In this document: one piece after another, positions 10,433 to 21,277 of the stretch
Layout: the number at the start of each line of letters is the position of its first letter
Numbering within the stretch: the first letter of the stretch is position 1
Assembly (NCBI GenBank): GCA_020726505.1
Contig: JAHLEZ010000023.1
Location: forward strand, 496,001-560,000
Source: Leptodontidium sp. MPI-SDFR-AT-0119
Taxonomy: Eukaryota; Ascomycota; Leotiomycetes; Helotiales; Leptodontidiaceae
Direction: 5' to 3'
DNA length: 64,000 bases
Program-made: the position numbers and the translations under genes
Notes under the pieces: model-generated
Database searches by the model: none
Seen by the model: the letters and a program-made list of their open reading frames with translations, nothing else
What the model was told of the DNA's origin: nothing

Positions 10433-11416
10433 ATGTCTTGGGCCGGTACATCTGCCCCCTTTCCGCGCTTCCAACCCCGCTGACAGGTTGTAGGATTCAA
10501 GAAAAATGTCAACCGGGCCACGACCCAGGTGATGATGAAGACAGGACATGTAGAGAAAACAAATGATCGCGATTACGAAGTCGAGGAACGGAGATACCGG
10601 ACTATGGAGGCGGCATCGATGCGATTGCAGAAGGAAGCAAAGGGGTATCTGGATTCTTTACGAGGTGAGCGGATCTGCTGGCGTGGGATGATTGAAGTGA
10701 AGAGACTGATGGGTATAGCCATGACTGCCTCCCAAATGCGAATTGCAGAGACGATCGACGCTTTCTACGGTGATGCGGGTGCGAAAGATGGTGTCAGTAG
10801 GAGTTACAAGCAAGCAGTGGAGGATTTGGATGCGGAGACAATCAAGGCGCTGGATGGTCCATATCGGTATGTTCGGAAGTACAATAGTAGGGCATATCTA
10901 ACATCTGTAGCACGACTGTTCTAGAGCCCATTTCGAGATTCTGCGCCTATTTCCCAGATATCAACGAGTGTAAGTGCTTGCACTGAGTCCATATCCGATT
11001 TCCAAAACTGACCATGCCCAGGCATTAAGAAACGGAACCACAAACTCCTAGACTACGACGCGATGCGAGCCAAGGTCAAGAAACTCGTCGAGAAGCCCGA
11101 CAAAGACGTCACCAAACTCCCCCGCGCCGAGAAGGAAACCGAGATGGCAAAAGCAGCCTACGAGCAACTGAACGAACAACTCTCCACCGAACTCCCACAA
11201 GTTATCGACCTGCGTGTACCCTACCTCGATCCCAGCTTCGAAGCTCTGGTAAAGATCCAACTGCGGTTCTGCGCCGAGGCGTATTCGAGAATGGCCCAGG
11301 TTCAGCAGTACCTGGATGCGGATACAAGAGAGCAGTATGCCCAAGGACATCTAGATAGTCGTGTGGAGGAAGTTTTGCAGGAGATCCGGGATTTGAGCAT
11401 TAGTGGCACGGTTTGA
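10433..11416 (+). CDS. RVS161: BAR-domain protein Rvs161/Hob3
   Basis: Orthologue of yeast Rvs161 and fission yeast Hob3. The BAR dimer bends membranes at endocytic sites and works with actin and an Rvs167-type partner. Five exons: 10433-10445, 10494-10664, 10719-10866, 10911-10969, 11022-11416, giving 261 residues, close to the usual ~265. The first exon encodes only MSWAG (the last codon split), then a GTACAT intron of 48 bp. The other introns are 54, 44 and 52 bp with GTGAGC, GTATGT and GTAAGT donors. The N-terminus MSWAGFKKNVNRATTQ is the family's amphipathic start. The body is almost entirely helical, with KTNDRDYEVEERRYR and the GYLDSLRAMTASQ segment typical of Hob3. No SH3 domain is present, as expected for Rvs161 rather than Rvs167. 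Confidence 0.95.
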
Positions 11417-12117
11417 GAGGGGGTGTAATACCATGGTTGGAGTATGGCGTCTTAGAAGAAGTATTAATGAGCTGAATGCGATACTTTCAACAAAAACATG
11501 ATACTGGACTTTTAGGTTGACTTTTGTGTCTTGGGACTCTCATCCATGAATGTGGTTATGACATGATTTAGCAAAGCACATTTCGGAGACTAAGCTTCAA
11601 ACGTCAATCCAACGGTCCGTTCCTTTCAAGGGAACAGATGGTACATCCTGACAATGCCAGGAGGGAACCGAGTTAATGGATTTCGAGTTGAATGCGAGAT
11701 GACAACATGTGACCCCAATCTGTTGACTGCTCATCTCTTTTGTTCTGTTCCAGAGCGTTTCTGATGCCCTCTGCCGGTCGTGGGTGCAAGAGGGCAGTGA
11801 TGATTCAACCTCGAGGCTGGCTAAATTCGTCTCGGCTCTTTCTCAAAGTAAACTAATGTTCTGAAATGATTTAGAGACTTTAAACAGTCACTTCATGGTA
11901 TCAGACTGTACTGATTCATAATCAAAGGCAAAGCAGTGGTATTAACGCAACCTAAAATCCGAACCAACACCCCTGGCTAGAAACTACTGTAGCAAAGTGC
12001 CATTACCCCCCATCTCCCCCGAGGCTTTTCCTTAAAGTCAATGTCCTGAAATTATATAGCGACATTGAACAGGCTCTCATTCATGGAGCGAGCTTCGTAC
12101 TCTCCATACCCATCGAC
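11417..12117. other. Intergenic between convergent genes
   Basis: About 700 bp of 3'-flank sequence for RVS161 (+) and the FAD oxidoreductase (-). No ORF or repeat is supported. Confidence 0.5.
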
Positions 12118-13275
12118 CTAAGGCTTCTTCACACTCCCACCCTCCACAGCGCCCTGGGCCATAGAAACAAAATACGTCCTTGACTTCGCGGCCCAAACCA
12201 TCAAACTTGGAATCTTCCATCCCATAAGCTGACCAACGCCACCACTCGGTCCAGTAGGCACGAACTGCGTATCCTTGAACGGCTTGAACTCCTTCTGCGT
12301 AAATAAACCCTCCTTGCCGGCTGCCTTAGCGAGGTCGATTCCGATACTGGTTCCGAGAGGAGCGACGGAGTTCTGAGCATCCACCACGCTGCCACTGCTG
12401 TAAGATGTAACATCTCCAATGGCGTAAACACCGGGCTTGTCGGTGCGGAGAGTCTTGTCGTCTGTGATTACGTGACCAGATTCGTTGAGCCAGGCAGAGG
12501 GCAGGAAAGTTGAGTTTGGCTTTGGCCCTGTCGCATCGATGAACACATCTACAATTCTTGATGATCCGTCGCTGAGGGTCACGGTTGTGGTACCATCTGC
12601 ATTCTTCGCGGTGGAAGATAGCTTGACATCGTTCACGGTCTTGACACCCAGAGCCTTGAGCCTAGACTCGGCTGCTGAGCTGTTTGAGGGGAGGAGTCTG
12701 GGGAGTAGACGACTGTTGCCCGAGAGGATGGTAGTGTCATGCCTGGGAAACTCGGCACCGATTTCGCCAGCAGTCTCAACACCAATCGCTCCTCCTCCTG
12801 CAATCAAGACGGTCTTTGCTGCCGCCAGGGCCTTTCTCAGAGCAGAGATCTCAGACTTCAACTTCTCCTCACTCTCATTCAACTGCCACACTGGAGAAGC
12901 AAAATACGAGCCCGTCGCGACCACGAGACTATTGTACGTGATCTTCCCACCGTTGCTGATCGAAACGATACGTTTCTCGGGGTCGAGCGCGGTGGCCTTT
13001 CCCGTGACGAGCGTGAACTGCGCGGCATCGTACGAGGCAAATTCTTTTGCGATGGGAAGGAATACCTTCTCGTCTGGGATGAGCTTCTCGCTGACAATCA
13101 GGCGTGGAGCGGCAATGTTCCAGAAGAATTCAATGTTCGGAGTGACAATAGTGACATGGTAGGAGGTTGAGGGCGTGAGTTTGGTGAGCTTGGGAATGAC
13201 ATGTCGGAGGAGGTAGTGTGCGACGTTGATCCCGGAGTGATGACCTCCCAGAATGAGGATCTCGTGGGTAGACAT
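12118..13275 (-). CDS. AIF2/AMID-like FAD-dependent NAD(P)H oxidoreductase
   Basis: Pyridine-nucleotide-disulfide oxidoreductase fold of the apoptosis-inducing-factor 2 / FSP1 type, which passes electrons from NAD(P)H to quinone-like acceptors. It is a single exon of 385 residues. I start at 13275 (MSTHEILILGG) because the frame upstream of it is a low-complexity leader. The FAD-binding first strand and loop is EILILGGHHSGINVAHYLL (residues 4-22). The NAD-binding loop is VLIAGGGAIGVETAGEIG (about residues 145-162). The second FAD-binding motif is GVYAIGDVTSY (about 300-310). No N-terminal signal or strong membrane anchor is seen. A fungal cytosolic or mitochondrial location cannot be decided. 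A TATA-like element lies 165 bp upstream. Confidence 0.85.
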   Translation of the reverse strand: MSTHEILILGGHHSGINVAHYLLRHVIPKLTKLTPSTSYHVTIVTPNIEFFWNIAAPRLIVSEKLIPDEKVFLPIAKEFASYDAAQFTLVTGKATALDPEKRIVSISNGGKITYNSLVVATGSYFASPVWQLNESEEKLKSEISALRKALAAAKTVLIAGGGAIGVETAGEIGAEFPRHDTTILSGNSRLLPRLLPSNSSAAESRLKALGVKTVNDVKLSSTAKNADGTTTVTLSDGSSRIVDVFIDATGPKPNSTFLPSAWLNESGHVITDDKTLRTDKPGVYAIGDVTSYSSGSVVDAQNSVAPLGTSIGIDLAKAAGKEGLFTQKEFKPFKDTQFVPTGPSGGVGQLMGWKIPSLMVWAAKSRTYFVSMAQGAVEGGSVKKP

Positions 13276-14161
13276 TATTGAATTAAAGTGGTGTTTTGCT
13301 TTGCTTGTCCGGGAGGTTGTGTGGTTGTTTTGGAGTTGGGTTGAGGTGGGGTGGGAAGAGGAATGGGTTGGTAGGTACTTGGCTCGAGGAAGAACAAGAG
13401 GAAGGAACGAGCGACGAAACAAAGGGATCAGGCTGGATATATATATAAACACCGACTTACATTAGCTGCGGTATTCACCTCCCCGTCATCTAACACTTGT
13501 CGCAAGGCAGGGCAACGAGTCGCATCGTCCGTGCTTTCAAATCAGCTTGAGATGAGACAAGCTGGCGGTTTGCGACCCGGACACCGCATAGCGTACTGAA
13601 CAGTCCGTAAGTACCAAGGTAACACCCCCAGCCACTCCGTGCCTCAGCTGCGGGAGCCCGATATACAGCGGCATCAATCTTTGAGGATTGGTTCGGCTTA
13701 GCCCAAGTTTGGAGAATGGTTGGATGCAGCGTAAAGATTACAGAAAGCCGCAACTTACGCGGCTGGTTGACGTTGGTGCTTATGGAGAGGCAACTGTCAG
13801 CATCTGATCCGTGGGCAAGGAGGAATATCACCTGCGTATATGTCAGTATGATGGTCCGGTGTGAATGTCCAAGCGAGGTCGTTCAAATAACCTCCGCTCC
13901 GGGGGGTTGATTTTTAATGATACGCACCACCGGCTCGCAGGACAGGGGTTGAGGACATTCATGATTTTGATTTGATTATTTCTAGCTGATTTCTACTATC
14001 GTACGAACCACTGTAGAAGGTATTCTAAGACGACTTCTCTGTCTTGAATACTATTGATTCCATTCTCAATTTGCCTCGGCAGTGCTCAGATATACATCAC
14101 TATCCCAAAGATCCTCCCCTTTACCTCCAAGAATCAACTGGGAGGCAAACCAGCTATTTTA
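13276..14161. other. Intergenic, promoter side of 12118-13275; no gene seen
   Basis: About 886 bp lies between the oxidoreductase start and the 3' end of the small membrane protein. Short ORFs near 13490-13910 on both strands overlap one another and show no family features. Confidence 0.45.
13437..13450 (-). promoter_or_regulatory. TATA-like element of the AIF2/AMID-type gene
   Basis: An alternating A/T run reads GTTTATATATATAT on the minus strand, 162-175 bp upstream of the chosen ATG at 13275. Spacing and orientation fit a core promoter, but this is inferred from composition only. Confidence 0.4.
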
Positions 14162-14721
14162 TCACAGCGTCTTTTTCTCCGTCTCTGCCTTCATTCCCCA
14201 GGTCTCAACAAACCATCCCAGCCATGCACTAGCCCCCAACCCAACAAAGAGCCAGAATTGCGGAAACCCCTCCTAAAGAAAGGTGTGGTAGTCAGTAACC
14301 GATCCCCTGTCTTCACTATTTCTGAAATGACAATGGAATGCTGGAAAGGAAAATAAAAACATTCCCAGAATTTGGCTCTCAAAGAAAAATTGAAGAGACT
14401 CACTCCAAACTCCGGATCCACAGCCAACGTGCCCGGATACAAAATAGCACTCAAACCCGTCACCCAATAAATACTTCCAAACACCGCAGCCGTAAACAAC
14501 GAATCCCTCGCCATCTCAATAGAATTCGAGCTCATCGACCGCCATGTATAGAATAGAGTGGCCAGACCGAGCCCGAGGCCCATCGACATGGTCTGGCCGT
14601 TGTGGAATTTGGCGTGAGGAGGCCATCGCGGGTTCAGCACGTGGGTTTCATTGAAATCAGCGATGAAGGGTCCGAGGATTGAACCGGCTGCTGAGAGGGT
14701 GAGGAGCGCCTTTCCGAGCAT
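14162..14721 (-). CDS. Small four-helix fungal membrane protein (DUF6640-like)
   Basis: Two exons on the minus strand, 14721-14404 and 14272-14162, encode 142 residues. The 131-bp intron (14273-14403) has a GTGAGT donor and a CTTTAG acceptor. Joining them continues LAVDPEFG into EGFPQFWLFVGLG, which adds a fourth hydrophobic helix. Without splicing the frame runs into low-quality sequence. Helices fall near residues 4-20, 46-60, 74-96 and 112-128, separated by HNGQTMSMG and NPRWPPHAKFHN. This layout matches a small conserved fungal family of unknown function that I associate with DUF6640. Some databases label such proteins acetyltransferase, which the sequence does not support. Confidence 0.7.
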
Positions 14722-16268
14722 TTTGAGAGATCTTAGATGATATGATCTGGATATTATTATCTTGTATTTGATGATATGTAATCAAGGGATGGTGGTCTCG
14801 TTTTGTAGATATCTCTGAGCGTCATTGCGCTAGTGGCAGCCCATTCAAGCTTTCGATCGGAATGGTTCCTGTGGTTCCTGTGGTTCCTGGGAACGAGGCT
14901 GACAATTCACATCCATAAACCCGACAGACATAAGCACATTTCGCACCACTATAAATAACTAAATGACTAAATGACCGAATTCACCGACCGTTGATCTTGG
15001 ACCCGGACTTCCCCAAATCTGTGTCACGACCCCTCCGATCACGAGTCTTAGGTCACGAGACCTGTCTTTGTCACCTAGGTACACGATTCACGATCCTGCA
15101 ACAAGCCGTTGAGATTCTGCACATAGCCATCGACGACGTGCAACAAAATCCAGGAAACGGATTTGTTAGGAATCTTCTCGTGACTGGCGTTCCTCGTATA
15201 AATTTTAACAGAAAACTCAGAAAGAGGTAGTGTTGACCAGGCCCAGAAGATGTAGTTCTCTTCCTCATCCACAGTGAGCCTCGGAAATGCCACTTTATCA
15301 TCTGGCAACCGTTTACCACCTGTGGCTTTTGATACCAGCTGACTAGATGGATATTTTATTCGTAACACTTTGAGATAGTACTCTTTTGATTCCTGCTCAC
15401 TTCTTGCTATAGATTTCTGTCCTCCTTTATACCGTTTCGGGGTGTTGTGGCTCCACAAGGACAAGATGAGGCCGTGGCCAGGACCCAGTCAGCTCATCTC
15501 TATTCTATGGAGGAAGAGAGCCTTCTTCACTTTCGATTGACCGCATTTCTCTCATCTCATATAATACCATGTCATCCTCGTCTCCCATTCCCTTCCTCAT
15601 CTTACCCATCAGAGGGCTCGTGTCGGACGAGAGCCCCTGCATCCCTCAATACCCCGCCTCTCCCGCCTCGGCGATGCTCTCTGAATGGCCAACCCCAAGC
15701 CACGATCTGCACCTTAAATCTTTGTTGCACGTCGCAACCGTGACCCTGTTGACCTGGCGCCATAACCACTCGGCCATGATCTAAAAATAGTTCCGCTTGG
15801 GGAGGGCTTCAGGAGAAGAAGTCGCCCGATACTCGCTTCTTTTGCAGTGGAAGAGCCAATGCTTTGTAGTATATTGAAAATCAGGGCATGGAAACCATAT
15901 TATCATCTGGTGGAATTCCAGAAGGTTGTCGTGTTGAGTCTAAATCCTTGGAAATCGAAGCCCTTCCAATCAAACTTCACCCCTCCTTTCCGTGCTCACT
16001 CCGGATGGTGGAGAGTTCCTCCCAGGATAAACTACGTATAAGATAATCGCCATAACTCAAACCACGGATTAATTCATACTCCAGCAAGGCCTCTCCCGCG
16101 ATCTCAATGCTGCAGGTAGAGGGCCCCCACACCAATCGTCGGATAGTCATCTACTGCTCGCAACACATATGGAAATCAGCCCTAAATCCCCGCAGGACCT
16201 GGTTGCACTTGGAGTCCAAAGTTCGTAGCTCGGCTCAGCTCAACATTCGGACAACTCTCAGGCTGCTC
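14722..16268. other. Intergenic, no supported gene
   Basis: 1.5 kb without a convincing gene. A minus-strand ORF at 15075-15464 has moderately protein-like content but no start context, motif or neighbour support, so I do not call it. The right part borders a decayed transporter. Confidence 0.4.
14863..14889. repeat. Three tandem copies of a 9-bp unit
   Basis: The unit tggttcctg is repeated three times without error, just upstream of the small membrane protein gene (its ATG is at 14721). Biological role unknown; it may be a short promoter minisatellite. Confidence 0.8.
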
Positions 16269-17425
16269 TCAAGTAGAATATCTCCAGTGCTCCGAGTTTT
16301 CTCCATCGGGCAAAATATCGGTATCGATATTCTCCGCGCGCAAATTTACTCCCTGGTCCTTGTTCTTCTTCGCATTCTCCCTCTTCATCCAGATGCCAAG
16401 GTACAGGACGAAGCAGATGCAAACTACATTGCAACATGATGTGGCGATCAAAGTGGGGATGTATCTGGCCATATCAATGAATGATTCTCCTGAAAGGACA
16501 CTCGCTGTCCGTACTTTGGAGAATATTCTTTCCTGAAAGTAGCAGCAGATAGGATTCCTGCGATGTTTCCCAGGCCAACCAAGAACCCAGTGTTCGCTGC
16601 CCTCGAATTTTCATCCATGTTATTGTTGCTATGCCATGAGTGGACAAGGCAACTGGGTACATACGACCCGGCAGCCATCATGAAACAGGCAAAGTATACC
16701 ACTCCGTTGTTCTCCAGAACATCAATGGTCGCAAGAATGATCATGCCAATAAGGGATATCACCAAAGCAAGTACAATGCGGTACATTCTCTCTCGGAAGT
16801 AGCCGGAAGACTTGGCGATACACAGGAGCACGACGAACCGGACAGAGTTAGGTGCCACGGTCCACTGGTTAGTTTTGACAATACTATAGCCAAGCCGTTG
16901 AACAATCTCTAGAGTCAGCAGACCCAATTATTGGACCAAGGGGACATACCTGTGGTAGGAAATTCGAAGTCGTTGAGAAAGCAACGGGGTATGTGAAGAA
17001 GATCACAACCCATATCGGGAACTTCCAATCTTTCCAAGTCTGAAATGCTGCTTTCATGCTGAATTCAAAGTCGGCTTTCCTTGGCGAACCTCTCAAGCTT
17101 CTCGCCCGAGCTGCAGCTCTCTCTTCCTCGTTCAAAAACCTAGCCGATTCGGGGGAAGCGGGCAGCCAGAACAGAGCAGCAACTCCGACCACCACTGTCA
17201 CCCCCCACCTTCGATCAGGAACAGTCATTTTCATCCTTCAATCCTGGACTTGATTTGGAAAACACGGAAGGCAATCAGTCTACTGAATGCTGCTGCCAGG
17301 AGAGCAGTTCTGAAGAAAATGGCAATCCGAAATCCTAATTCGTTTCTCTTGTAGAATAGGGTCAGGTAAAATACAACACCGACAAAGAACCCAGCTTCGG
17401 GCTAGAAATCTCACGAAAGCAAACT
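16269..17425 (-). pseudogene. Decayed allantoate permease-like MFS transporter (anion:cation symporter type), N-terminus missing
   Basis: Minus-strand fragments in several frames assemble into the second half of a Dal5-like MFS transporter. In order they are EAGFFVGVVFYLTLFYKRNE (about 17400-17340), ALLAAAFSRLIAFRVFQIKS, a stop where IEGW would be expected, VTVVVGVAALFWLPASPESA with the loop ARSLRGSPRKADFEFSMKAA (17185-17050), FFTYPVAFSTTSNFLPQ, EIVQRLGYSIVKTNQWTVAP (16916-16857), TGFLVGLGNIAGILSAA, and a last helix at 16472-16300. The frame is lost near 17270 and again near 16480. Helices 1-3 are absent; in their place the DNA continues directly into the other MFS pseudogene. Several Gly positions read Arg, consistent with G-to-A decay. 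Confidence 0.75.
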
Positions 17426-18800
17426 TACCAAAGTTGCCAAGCAACCCCGCCAGGTCCGCTGTCGGGGTGTTGACTCCAACGTAAGCGAAGAGAAAGATAC
17501 CTGTCATAATAGCGGATCCTCCCATCATCCAACGTCGCCCGAGCCTCGTGTTGACCATGAATGCTTCAGCAATCGGACCAACAACACCAACTGAAGAAAC
17601 AATACAGTAGTTTCTGTAAGTGAGGTAGAGAGAGGATTGTGTCGTAAACTCCAAAGCGAGATACGAAGAGAAGAAGTTGAAGTAGAGGGATACGCAATGC
17701 CTGCTGGAGTTAGAGAGATTGATGGTTGGACAGGAGTTGTGCATACCAATAGTCAATCATATGAACCAGATCAATCCAGTATGCAGACACAGTTTCTTGT
17801 TGGCGAAGAGCTTCGAGTACTCAACACCCTTGAAGTCTTTGAAGTTGTCCTTCATTACTTCAACAGGTGATAGACCTCGTCCCTCTTCGTAGTTGATAGC
17901 AAGACCAAGTTGAGCGTCGGTGTCTTGTAGCATGTCGAGAGCAAGTGGCTCCGGTTTCCCATATCTTCGAGCAACGAAGTTTACAGAATCGACTGCTTCG
18001 GCATCGCGACCCTTGGAGAGCAGGTATCTTGGACTTTCGGGCATCTTGAAGACGACGATACGGATGAAGGCAAAAGCTAACGTGAGGGCGCCTAGGGTGA
18101 TGAGGAGATACCGCCTGTCGGTTAGCGAAAGTCTGCAGTGTTGATCAAGGAACGCACCATCCCATGCTATCCGATCTCTTGCAAGCCAGGTGCTACTTGC
18201 AGCACAAGAGAAATTTGTTTGGAACACCCAGCCCAGAAGGCTGATAATGACTTGCCCAAAGTTCAACCAAGCACTTAAAGCTGTCAAGAGCCATTGATGA
18301 CTTCCTGGCACGAACTCCAGAAATATCAAACTGTCGACAGGAACGTTCCCTCCCGCCGCTGTACCGATGACAGACCAAATGCAACTAAATGCAACTGAAG
18401 GCGATGAAGTTCTGTGTTCCAGCGGCTGCGCACGCGAAGATACCTCTAATAAGAAGCGTTACATTGAAAGCTAGCTTACGACGGATGAAGTCTGCTGAGA
18501 TTCTCCAGAAGAATGCACCGACAATAAGACCAACGTAGTAGGCGACTGAGGTGTACGATATGACGGTAATGTCTGAGAATTCAAACTTAATGAGCGGTTG
18601 AACGGTCCGGATTCCTTGAGACCAGAAGTTCTCGGTGATCCACCCGAATCCAGTGACTACAAAGAGTTCCCATTGATATCTAAACTATCAGATATGAAGA
18701 AGTGATGATCTGAGTTCTTACCTTCTTATACTAATCTCCTCTAGGCATTTGCTGACAAGCTCTGACTTTAACCGGTATGAATTACTGCGAGCCGCCATAA
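17426..18800 (-). pseudogene. Decayed MFS transporter (sialate/metabolite:H+ symporter-like), C-terminus missing
   Basis: Minus-strand translation from about 18685 gives YQWELFVVTGFGWITENFWS and ADFIRRKLAFNVTLLIRGIF. After a frameshift it continues SLIFLEFVPGSHQWLLTALS, MPESPRYLLSKGRDAEAV (18045-17990), EEGRGLSPVEVMKDNFKDF, ALEFTTQSSLYLTYRNY and RLGRRWMMGGSAIMTGIFLF. This is the fungal SHS-type transporter layout. A 10-bp unit (agttgcattt on the minus strand) duplicated in tandem at about 18383-18402 shifts the frame and creates a TAG. Gly-to-Arg changes occur at conserved sites (WRIS, FIRRK, IRGIF). The protein stops after NTPTADLAG..LLGNF, about helix 10, where sequence of a different MFS family starts. 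A possible 44-bp intron with GTAAGAAC donor precedes YQWELF. Confidence 0.75.
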
Positions 18801-19472
18801 AATTCTCGATTGGCTGCATCGTCAATCTTCTCAACGCTTCCGTATGTCTCGTCTAGCTGAACTGGCTGGATTGTATCTTTCTTGCCTTCCACCATTGTCA
18901 AAGGATAGGTGCATGAAGATCGGCAGCCTTCTCAAGGAGGTGGCGTGTGTTTTAAAGCACATCCATTTCCATTTAAGATGCAACGCTCTTATCAGCAATG
19001 GAAGCCCAACACATCAACGCAATCGAGGTCTTACTACAGAAGATAAGGATCCTTGGTACGAAAGTTAGGCATGAGGGGAGTGGGGGGATAGAGGCCAATA
19101 TGGAGCGGCTGAGGGTGCATGACCCTGTTAACCCTTGATTGATTGTGCTTGCTCTAACTCCGCACACGTGGAATGCAAGAAGCAGTGAGGAATTATGAGT
19201 AAGAATCCGCGGGGGGTTCTGATCCACTTTCGAACTCCTGCGTTCTTGCTGTCCTTGCTGGACCGTTGTTTTGATCCGAAATTCGATCCGATCTCGCTCA
19301 GGGAAGGGCTTGTGACTGTTTTCGCAAAGACCGCACATTATTGTTCGTTGGGAGAGAGTTGATTTCTTGCATTTGGATTACTACTGATATTTGTTCTGAA
19401 AGCAGTTCTTTGTTCAAAGTCTACCCGCTCAAACGCCCAGTACGCCACTGTGTGCTGATCTCTAACTACCTT
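18801..19472. other. Intergenic, no gene seen
   Basis: 670 bp between the MFS pseudogene 5' side and the 3' end of the permease. Nothing beyond short random ORFs. Confidence 0.45.
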
Positions 19473-21277
19473 CTATTCCACATGTGCCACTGACAACTTT
19501 CTCGCAACATCCTCGACGTCACGTCCTTGATACGAATCAAGCTGATGAGTCTTGAACTTTCTGGCTGAGACCTTCTCGGCGAACAAGATATCCATTTCCT
19601 CAAAGGTACGTCCCCTGCTCTCAGGGAGACGGAAATATGCCCAAGCGAAGGTCAGGAATGCGGTGCTTCCCCAGATGAATCCTGTATATCCTCGAAGGTT
19701 CCACTCGGTAGGGTTCATGAAGTATGGTTGCAGAACGTTGGAGATGACGCTAACGATGTAGTAGGAGTTTCTAGCCAAGCAGATTGTCTTCTGACGGAGA
19801 CGGGTAGAACCCATTTCAGCTGGGAGCGCCCATCCGAGTTGGCCAACGGAAAGTTGGAACACGAAGGTCCAGACGAGGGTGAGGACTGCTTGAGACATGC
19901 CGACACCGGAGATGGAGGTTTTGGTGTTGAGGATACCGATCACGTAAAGAGTGCATGCCATGGAGAACATGCCCCAAAGGTAAATCGTCCGGCGACCAAG
20001 GTAAGGCATGAGCAGGAACCAGGATACCAGTGTGCCGAAAAGAGCCATACCAGTACCACCAACGTTGAGCTTGTAGGTCGTATCGGTATTGAGGCCAACT
20101 TGTTGAAAGAAGTAGGTCGAGTTGTACGCAAATGACGAGCCGGAGAGAATCTGTCCTGCAAATGCCATACATGCAATTTCTGTTCGGCGACGTTCTGGGC
20201 CCTTGAAGCAATCTTTGTATGATGTTCCGGTCTCCAATTCTTGTTCGAGTTCGTTGGTGTGAACAATTGATGCGAGGATTGTCTTTGTTTCAATACCGGA
20301 AGATTTGCGAACGAGACGCTTGAGAGATCTTTCGGCATCTTCAAGACGACCAACTCGAACTAAATGCCATGGAGATTCGGGAGCGAAGCACAGGAGGGGG
20401 ATAAGGAATGCAGGCCAGACCCATTGAATAGCTGTTTAAAGATTAGTCTTTGGCTGTACTTCCGGAGAAGTGAAACTTACCAAACGGGATCTTGAATGCC
20501 CATTGACTTTCAACGTTAACAAGACCTGCAAGAACACCAGCAGCGATCAGTTGACCAATGATGAAGCACTGAATCGGTGTTAGTTGAGAATATCAGAGTC
20601 TGTGGCTTAACTCACCATATTCGTGTAGCTGGTTAAGTAGACTCGAAGTGATAGAGGCAAGACCTCGGAGGCATATGCTGGAGCAATGGTTGCAAAGACA
20701 CCCCAGGGGAGACCTAAGTGAAAGTTAGCAAAGCGAATTCGATTTGAATCAATAGGAATGACATACCACAGATCAATTGGCCCACGAGCAACACCTGGAT
20801 ATTGGGTGCAAAGAAGACGATGAAAAGAGCTGTCGAGAGAAAGATGAGAGCCCCGACAATAACACGCTTGACACCGAATTTGGTGACAAGAAATCCGTTG
20901 AGAAGAGCCCCAAAGAAGGCTCCAATACCAGATGCATTTCCCAGACCAGCCTGCCATGGTGCAGTCAACTGGTAGCCAACACCAGGGAAGAATGTTCCGT
21001 ATTTCTTCGCAAACTGCGGGTAGGCATAGAAGTTTCCGATCAAGATTGTGTCGTAGCCCTCCATGATGACACACATGGAGACCATGAGTGCCCAGAAGAT
21101 GGCAGTAGGGTAGGCTTTGATGGCTTCGAGTGGAGAGAGTTCGTGCTCCAAGATGGTTCCTTCCAGCGCAGCATGGTTGAGTTGAGAGCCTTGCATCCTC
21201 AAGTTGAGATCGCGGTCTTCTTGCTCGAGGCGAGAGGGGGTGACCTCTTTACTCGAATCGTTGAGGTTCTTCTCCAT
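19473..21277 (-). CDS. MFS sugar permease, alpha-glucoside/maltose (MAL) type
   Basis: Proton-coupled sugar uptake at the plasma membrane. The subtype is typical of maltose/alpha-glucoside permeases, but the true substrate cannot be read from sequence. Four exons (minus): 21277-20767, 20713-20616, 20568-20481, 20431-19473, giving 551 residues. Introns of 53, 47 and 49 bp have GTATGT, GTGAGT and GTAAGT donors. Family marks in order: MEGYDTILIGNFYAYPQFAK in helix 1 and loop, GVKRVIVGALIF (the GR[KR]-type loop), ICGLPWGVFATIAPAYASEV, PESPWHLVRVGR closing the N-half, the PAEMGSTRLRQK segment in helix 10 loop, and PESRGRTFEEMDILF at the C-terminal end. Twelve helices are expected. It is divergent to a secreted-type alpha-galactosidase, so galactoside uptake is a reasonable inference. 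Confidence 0.92.

Noticed and set aside
15075..15464. Minus-strand ORF of 129 codons
   Set aside because: Composition is moderately protein-like, but there is no motif, start context, splice support or neighbour linkage.
19728..20135. Plus-strand ORF within the sugar permease
   Set aside because: Antisense shadow of a well-supported permease exon.
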